Assembly: GCA_947625625.1 (NCBI GenBank)
Contig: CANQPC010000013.1
Coordinates: 1-36,879 of the forward strand
From: an uncultured Bacilli bacterium
Lineage (GTDB): Bacteria > Bacillota_I > Bacilli_A > RF39 > UBA660
Direction: 5' to 3'
Length of the DNA: 36,879 nt
Part shown: piece by piece, positions 32,434-36,879 of the stretch
How positions within the stretch are numbered: position 1 is the stretch's first letter
Layout of the letters: each line of letters starts with the position of its first letter
The notes under the pieces: model-generated
What the model was told of the DNA's origin: nothing
The model's database searches: none
What the model saw: the letters and a program-made list of their open reading frames with translations, nothing else
Program-made: the position numbers and the translations under genes

Positions 32434-33348
32434 ATGAAAAAAAATATTACATTAGTTGTTTTAGCGGCTGGTATGGGAAGTAGATTTGGAGGTCTTAAGC
32501 AAATAGAGCCAATGGGACCTAACGGAGAGTTTATAATTGACTATTCAATATATGATGCAGTTAAAGCAGGCTTCAATAAAGTTATATTTATTATTAAAAA
32601 AGAAAATTTAGAATTATTTAAAGAAACAATAGGTAAAAGAGTAGAACCTCATATAGAAGTAGAATATGTCTTCCAAAGTAATGAAAATATTCCTACTGGA
32701 TATTCTCTTCCAAGTGATAGAGTTAAACCTTTAGGTACTGCTCATGCTCTATTATGTCTTAAAAACCATATTAACGAACCATTTGCTATGATAAATGCTG
32801 ATGATTTTTACGGCCGAGAATCTTTTGAATTAGCTTATGAATACTTAAGCAATCTAGACTATAATAGTAATAATTATGGAATGATTTCCTATGAAATTGC
32901 TAATACTTTAACAGAAAATGGTTCGGTAAAAAGAGGAGTATGCAAAGTAACTGCTGATGGTTATTTAAGTGATATTACAGAAAGTAAAGTAGAAAAAATA
33001 GATAAAGAAATTGTCGCGACCCCTCTTGATGGAAGTGACCCTTTTGTAGTTTCCTCTAATACAGTTACTAATATGAATTTCTTATTATTTTCTCCCACTC
33101 TCATTAACTATTTAGAAGACCTATTTGCCGAGTTTTTTGAAGAAAATAGTGATAACTTACTAACTTCAGAATTTTTAATACCCACTGCTTTAGACAAATT
33201 AATAAAGAGAAAAATTGTTAAAGTAGCGGTCATTAAAACTAAAGCTTATTGGTATGGTGTTACTTATAAAGAAGATACTTCTTATGTAAAAGATTCAATA
33301 AAAAAATTAGTTGATACAGGAGTATATAACTATAATTTATGGGATTAA
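32434..33348 (+). CDS. Sugar-phosphate nucleotidyltransferase family protein
   Basis: A 304-residue GT-A fold NTP transferase. LVVLAAGMGSRFGGLKQ (7-23) is the nucleotide-binding signature. INADDFYG (120-127) supplies the metal aspartates (D123/D124), and KPLGTAHALL and SKVEKID-type strands are consistent with uridylyl or cytidylyl transfer to a sugar or alcohol phosphate. The presence of GGLKQ and the overall pattern recall GalU/MobA-like proteins, but I cannot tell the substrate. ATG follows AAAGGA by 9 nt. It stands alone behind a long A+T-rich leader. Confidence 0.85.
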   Translation: MKKNITLVVLAAGMGSRFGGLKQIEPMGPNGEFIIDYSIYDAVKAGFNKVIFIIKKENLELFKETIGKRVEPHIEVEYVFQSNENIPTGYSLPSDRVKPLGTAHALLCLKNHINEPFAMINADDFYGRESFELAYEYLSNLDYNSNNYGMISYEIANTLTENGSVKRGVCKVTADGYLSDITESKVEKIDKEIVATPLDGSDPFVVSSNTVTNMNFLLFSPTLINYLEDLFAEFFEENSDNLLTSEFLIPTALDKLIKRKIVKVAVIKTKAYWYGVTYKEDTSYVKDSIKKLVDTGVYNYNLWD

Positions 33349-33403
33349 TTATGTAAAATTATGTTATTTTTATATTTCTATTTTATTCGCAGATTAATTT
33401 TGA

Positions 33404-33409
33404 TATACT
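33404..33409 (+). promoter_or_regulatory. Extended -10 promoter of hpf
   Basis: TATACT preceded by TGA (33401-33403). No clear -35 box is seen at the usual distance. The leader is about 18 nt. Confidence 0.4.
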
Positions 33410-33433
33410 TAATATAAAGAAAGGATGATTTAC

Positions 33434-33964
33434 ATGAAATACAATATTCGAGGAGATAAAATGGTAGTTACAGAGGCCATTAAAAACTATACTGAAGATA
33501 AATTAAAAAGACTTGAAAAATATTTTAAGGATGATGATATTACCGCTAATGTGTTAACGAAAGTTAGAGGAAATTCTCAAATAATTGAGGTTACCATTCC
33601 TACTAGCAAATTTATACTCAGAAGTGAAGAAGAAAACGAAGATTTATATGCTGCTATTGATTTAGTAGCGGACAAACTAGAGAGACAAATTAGAAAAAAT
33701 AAGACGAGATTAAATAAAAATATCAAAGAAAATATTAAAGAATTTAATTTAGATTATGAAATAGAAGAAATCAAAGATGAAGAAGAAGAAAAAATAGTTA
33801 AAAGAAAAAAAATAGAAATGAAACCAATGGATGAGGAAGAAGCCATCTTAGAAATGGAATTATTAGGACATTCATTCTTTGTATACAAAGATATGGATAC
33901 TAATGATATATGTGTTCTTTATAAAAGAAAAGATGGAAATTATGGCCTTATAGAGACAAAGTAA
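33434..33964 (+). CDS. hpf: Ribosome hibernation promoting factor, long form
   Basis: A 176-residue protein that binds idle 30S subunits and pairs two 70S ribosomes into 100S dimers in stationary phase. The N-terminal S30AE domain (1-98) has the YNIRGDKM start, EVTIPT, and DLYAAIDLVADKLERQIRKNKTRL, the hallmark helix. After an acidic linker, the C-terminal dimerisation domain (about 121-176) has KRKKIEMKPMDEEEAILEMELLGHSFFVYKD. ATG 33434 is chosen over 33425 because AAAGGA (33420-33425) overlaps the latter. It lies just before secA, as is common in Bacillota, with a terminator between. Confidence 0.95.
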   Translation: MKYNIRGDKMVVTEAIKNYTEDKLKRLEKYFKDDDITANVLTKVRGNSQIIEVTIPTSKFILRSEEENEDLYAAIDLVADKLERQIRKNKTRLNKNIKENIKEFNLDYEIEEIKDEEEEKIVKRKKIEMKPMDEEEAILEMELLGHSFFVYKDMDTNDICVLYKRKDGNYGLIETK

Positions 33965-33988
33965 ATTAAAAAGAGTAATAAAAAATTT

Positions 33989-34022
33989 AAGTGTTCGTCT
34001 GTTATCATTCGAATACTTTTTT
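33989..34022 (+). terminator. Terminator of hpf
   Basis: AAGTGTTCG (33989-33997) pairs with CGAATACTT (34010-34018), 9 bp with one G-U pair, followed by a T run. Confidence 0.75.
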
Positions 34023-34112
34023 CTATTTTATTGATAAAACTTTCCTTTAAAAAATAAATAATCTATACGAGAATATTTTTAGTTAGTTTGCTATTCAAAG
34101 GAAAATTTACGT

Positions 34113-34139
34113 TTTACTAGTGATTTACTAGTTTTTTTT
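34113..34139 (+). promoter_or_regulatory. Tandem palindromes over the secA -35 box, possible operator
   Basis: TTTACTAGT occurs twice (34113-34121 and 34124-34132), so two self-complementary ACTAGT palindromes lie 11 bp apart, about one helical turn. The second overlaps the -35 box. The two can also fold into a hairpin followed by seven Ts, so a terminator role is an alternative. Confidence 0.4.
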
Positions 34140-34152
34140 ATAAAAATATAGT
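34124..34152 (+). promoter_or_regulatory. SigA-type promoter of secA
   Basis: TTTACT (34124-34129) and TATAGT (34147-34152) with a 17-bp spacer. The leader to 34179 is about 20 nt and contains ATAGTaaaatACTAT, a small hairpin just before the ribosome site. Confidence 0.5.
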
Positions 34153-34178
34153 AAAATACTATGTAGGAGATGATTTTG

Positions 34179-36674
34179 ATGCTTAAAATATTTAAAAAAA
34201 TGTTTGATAATGAATATAAAGAACTTAATAAATTTAGAAGTATTGCTGATAAAATTGATGCATTAGATGAAGAATTTAGCAAACTTAGTGATAAAAAATT
34301 AGCTAGCTATACAGATAAATTTAAAAAGAGATTAGAAGATGGAGAAACATTAGAAGATATATTAGTAGAAGCTTTTGCCGTAGCTAGAGAAGCTGCTTAT
34401 CGATGCACTGGCATGAAGCCTTTCTACTGTCAATTACTAGGTGGTCTTGCTATTCACTATGGTAATATAGCAGAGATGAAAACAGGTGAAGGTAAAACTT
34501 TAACTTGTACCCTTCCAGCATATCTAAATGCTCTTACAGGAAAAGGAGTTCACATAGTTACTGTAAATGAATTCTTATCGACGAGAGACTCTGAATGGAT
34601 GGGAAGCATATTTAGATTTTTAGGATTAACAGTAGGATTAAATCTTAGAGACTTGTCTCCTAAAGAAAAGCAAGAAGCATATAATTGTGATATTTTATAC
34701 AGTACGAATAATGAACTTGGATTTGATTACCTAAGAGATAACATGGTAACAAAAAAAGAAAATAGAGTCCAAAGAGAACTTAATTTTTGTATTGTCGACG
34801 AAGTCGATTCAATTTTAATTGATGAAGCTAGAACTCCCCTTATTATATCTGGTGGAGTTATGCAATCCGCTAATCTATATACAGATGCTGACCGTTTTGT
34901 AAAATCACTAAATGAAAATGAAGACTATATTATTGATGAAAAATCAAAAGCAGTAAGCTTGACTGATGAAGGCAGTAGAAAAGCTGAAGAGAGATTTCAT
35001 CTAAATAATTTATATGATATTTCTAATACAGCATTAGTCCATCATATTAATCAAGCTTTAAAAGCCAATTATGCTATGAGTATCGATATTGACTATGTCG
35101 TACAAGATGGAGCGGTAATTATTGTCGATCAGTTTACTGGTAGACTTATGAAAGGAAGAGCTTTTTCAGAAGGTCTCCATCAGGCTATCGAAGCTAAAGA
35201 AGGAGTTAAAATTCAGCAGGAAACAAAAACCCTTGCCACGATTACTTTTCAAAATTACTTTAGAATGTATAATAAATTATCTGGTATGACTGGTACTGCG
35301 AAAACGGAAGAAGAAGAATTTAGAAATATCTATAATATGTTCGTAATTCAAATTCCTACTAATAAGCCAGTTATAAGAGAAGATGCTACTGATTTACTAT
35401 ATCCAGATAAAGCTGGTAAATATTCCGCTATTGTTAAAGAAATCGAAAGAAGACATAAATTAGGACAACCAGTACTAGTTGGTACTATTGCTATTGAAAC
35501 TTCCGAATTAATTAGTAAGATGCTACAAAAGAAGAAGATACCACACGAAGTACTTAATGCCAAAAACCATGCTAGAGAGGCTGAAATTATTGCTCATGCT
35601 GGTGAAAAGGGAGCGGTTACGATAGCCACTAATATGGCTGGTCGTGGAACAGATATTAAACTTGGAGAAGGTGTTAAAGAACTCGGAGGACTTTGTGTAA
35701 TAGGGACTGAAAGACATGAATCACGAAGAATAGATAATCAGCTTAGAGGACGATCTGGTAGACAAGGAGACCCTGGATTCTCTCAGTTCTATGTTTCTTT
35801 TGAAGATGATTTACTAATTAGATTTGGATCAGATAAATATCGTGGAATGCTTGCTAATTTAGGATTTACTGGAGAACAAGCTATTCAAAATAAAATGTTT
35901 TCCAAAACAGTAGAATCAGCTCAAACAAAAGTTGAAGGTAATAATTTCGATATAAGAAAGCAACTTCTTAACTATGATGATGTTATGGGTAATCAGAGAG
36001 AGATTATCTATGGAAAAAGAAACGAAATACTAGATAATGAATCAATTCACGATACTGTTCTAAATGGATTTCATGACTATATTAGCGATATTGTCAACTC
36101 TCATCTAGTCGATAATAATAAGTTAAAAGAAAACGATTATAGTGAAATACTTGAAGCTAGCAATGAAAATTTACTTAGAAAATATCGTATTAATTTATCA
36201 GAAATAAATGGTAAAAATCCAGAAGAAGTAATCGAGCTTATATATACAAATGCCTTAAAGGATTATGATGAAAAATTAGAAGAAATTCCTGAAGATGTTC
36301 GAAATGAATTTGAAAAGGTTATATCTCTTAGAGTTATAGATAATTATTGGATGGAACATATAAGTACTATGAGTCATTTAAGGGATGGTATTGGCCTTAG
36401 AGGATATGCTAATACTAGCCCACTTCAGGCTTATACAATGGAAGGTTATCAGCTATTTGATGATATGCTTGCTAGAATTAATAAAGATATCAGTATCTAT
36501 TTACTAAAAGCCGAAATTAGGCAAAATATGGAAAGAAAACAAGTGGTAAAAAATACTGTTACTAATGATAGCAAAGATGCTAAAAGGATTCAAAAGAAAA
36601 GTACCAAGATAGGAAGAAATGATCCATGTCCTTGTGGCTCAGGTAAAAAGTATAAAAATTGTTGTGGAAAGTAG
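34179..36674 (+). CDS. secA: SecA preprotein translocase ATPase
   Basis: An 831-residue motor that drives secretory proteins through SecYEG at the cytoplasmic side of the membrane. The DEAD-motor NBD1 has MKTGEGKTL (100-108, Walker A), STNNELGFDYLRDNM and CIVDEVDSILIDEARTPLIISG. The preprotein cross-linking domain follows, then NBD2 with GTIAIETSE, NMAGRGTDIKLG and RRIDNQLRGRSGRQGDPG. The scaffold and wing domains come next. The tail is a SEC-C zinc motif, CPCGSGKKYKNCC (C817, C819, C828, C829), for SecB or lipid contact. Length is normal. ATG 34179 lies 9 nt after TAGGAG; the ATG at 34170 directly abuts that site. Confidence 0.98.
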   Translation: MLKIFKKMFDNEYKELNKFRSIADKIDALDEEFSKLSDKKLASYTDKFKKRLEDGETLEDILVEAFAVAREAAYRCTGMKPFYCQLLGGLAIHYGNIAEMKTGEGKTLTCTLPAYLNALTGKGVHIVTVNEFLSTRDSEWMGSIFRFLGLTVGLNLRDLSPKEKQEAYNCDILYSTNNELGFDYLRDNMVTKKENRVQRELNFCIVDEVDSILIDEARTPLIISGGVMQSANLYTDADRFVKSLNENEDYIIDEKSKAVSLTDEGSRKAEERFHLNNLYDISNTALVHHINQALKANYAMSIDIDYVVQDGAVIIVDQFTGRLMKGRAFSEGLHQAIEAKEGVKIQQETKTLATITFQNYFRMYNKLSGMTGTAKTEEEEFRNIYNMFVIQIPTNKPVIREDATDLLYPDKAGKYSAIVKEIERRHKLGQPVLVGTIAIETSELISKMLQKKKIPHEVLNAKNHAREAEIIAHAGEKGAVTIATNMAGRGTDIKLGEGVKELGGLCVIGTERHESRRIDNQLRGRSGRQGDPGFSQFYVSFEDDLLIRFGSDKYRGMLANLGFTGEQAIQNKMFSKTVESAQTKVEGNNFDIRKQLLNYDDVMGNQREIIYGKRNEILDNESIHDTVLNGFHDYISDIVNSHLVDNNKLKENDYSEILEASNENLLRKYRINLSEINGKNPEEVIELIYTNALKDYDEKLEEIPEDVRNEFEKVISLRVIDNYWMEHISTMSHLRDGIGLRGYANTSPLQAYTMEGYQLFDDMLARINKDISIYLLKAEIRQNMERKQVVKNTVTNDSKDAKRIQKKSTKIGRNDPCPCGSGKKYKNCCGK

Positions 36675-36755
36675 TAGGTTTTATAAGGACTTGCGAGGAT
36701 TTGATAATCAAAAAAAAGTATAAATTAACCATAAAAGCTGAAAATTTTCCTGATT

Positions 36756-36793
36756 TTTTCCTCGCTTTTTTGAAAAAGAGGAAAATTATTTTT
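36756..36793 (+). terminator. Terminator of secA
   Basis: TTTTCCTC (36756-36763) pairs with GAGGAAAA (36778-36785), with a further TTTTT/AAAAA pairing inside, followed by TTATTTTT. Confidence 0.75.
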
Positions 36794-36810
36794 AAAACTG
36801 ATAGGTGCAA

Positions 36811-36879
36811 ATGAAAATAAATTATTCGGATGAAGATGTTGTAAAAGGAGAAAAATCTATATTCTTGGCTGGGCCAACA
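36811..36879 (+). CDS. Start of a nucleoside 2-deoxyribosyltransferase-like protein (cut by window edge)
   Basis: Only 23 codons are present. The visible residues end in KGEKSIFLAGPT. The IFLAGPT motif is the typical first strand and loop of the nucleoside 2-deoxyribosyltransferase-like superfamily, where it binds the nucleoside. ATG follows AGGTG at short spacing. The gene begins 25 nt after the secA terminator. The call rests on one short motif, so it is tentative; the rest of the gene is outside the window. Confidence 0.5.
   Translation, partial: MKINYSDEDVVKGEKSIFLAGPT

Noticed and set aside
1-36879. CRISPR arrays, tRNA or rRNA genes, transposases
   Set aside because: No regularly spaced repeats, no T-loop/anticodon-arm pattern outside genes, and no transposase-like protein were found.

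Overview
The window is a strongly A+T-rich chromosomal segment from a low-GC Gram-positive bacterium (Bacillota, class Bacilli in the broad sense). Evidence seen: Soj/Spo0J (ParA/ParB), a DnaB/DnaD-type replication initiation protein followed by a DnaI helicase loader, a Gram-positive DnaE, a long-form HPF, SecA with a zinc tail, a parvulin foldase and two YjcZ-like micro-proteins. Shine-Dalgarno sites are strong and intergenic terminators are AT-rich. dnaI ends in TGA just before an independently started gene, so code 11 rather than the Mycoplasma code is likely. The gene content resembles small-genome uncultured gut Bacilli (RF39-like), but that placement is inference. No rRNA, tRNA, prophage, CRISPR array or transposase was seen.

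Layout. 1-3.8 kb: three minus-strand genes (coiled-coil membrane protein, ABC-F ATPase, putative HExxH metallopeptidase). 3.88-4.04 kb: a structured repeat and possible attenuator. 4.08-5.75 kb: parA-parB, overlapping. 6.0-6.9 kb: cold-shock protein, then a CPBP membrane protease. 6.94-8.93 kb: an ABC-F gene bracketed by a 76-bp direct repeat with one mismatch, which looks like a recently inserted or duplicated unit. 9.1-10.0 kb: a divergent sigma-70 factor. 10.1-16.1 kb: a replication operon, dnaB-dnaI-small membrane protein-dnaE-gmk. 16.2-16.9 kb: an anchored extracytoplasmic protein. 17.2-20.5 kb: a degenerate HD-like protein overlapping valS. 20.5-22.0 kb: TM2, DUF2752 and YetF-like membrane proteins. 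22.1-23.5 kb: a membrane-anchored polysaccharide deacetylase. 23.6-25.6 kb: rmuC, a two-helix membrane protein and an unrecognised soluble protein. 25.75-30.1 kb: a tight four-gene operon of a zinc-ribbon/HExxH membrane protein, a small zinc-ribbon membrane protein, a P-type Ca2+-type ATPase and an anchored exported protein. 30.1-32.1 kb: a PrsA-like foldase (minus), two YjcZ-like micro-genes (plus) and a HIT hydrolase (minus). 32.1-36.9 kb: a nucleotidyltransferase with a long leader, hpf, secA, and the start of a probable nucleoside 2-deoxyribosyltransferase-like gene cut by the window edge.

Most of the window is core housekeeping: replication initiation and elongation, chromosome segregation, translation and secretion. 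The less ordinary signals are the repeat-bracketed ABC-F unit, a dispersed multi-hairpin element, hairpins that overlap translation starts, two unrelated HExxH proteins (one in an operon with a P-type ATPase), catalytic-motif loss in the PHP and HD domains, and a possible sporulation-type promoter ahead of the YjcZ-like pair.
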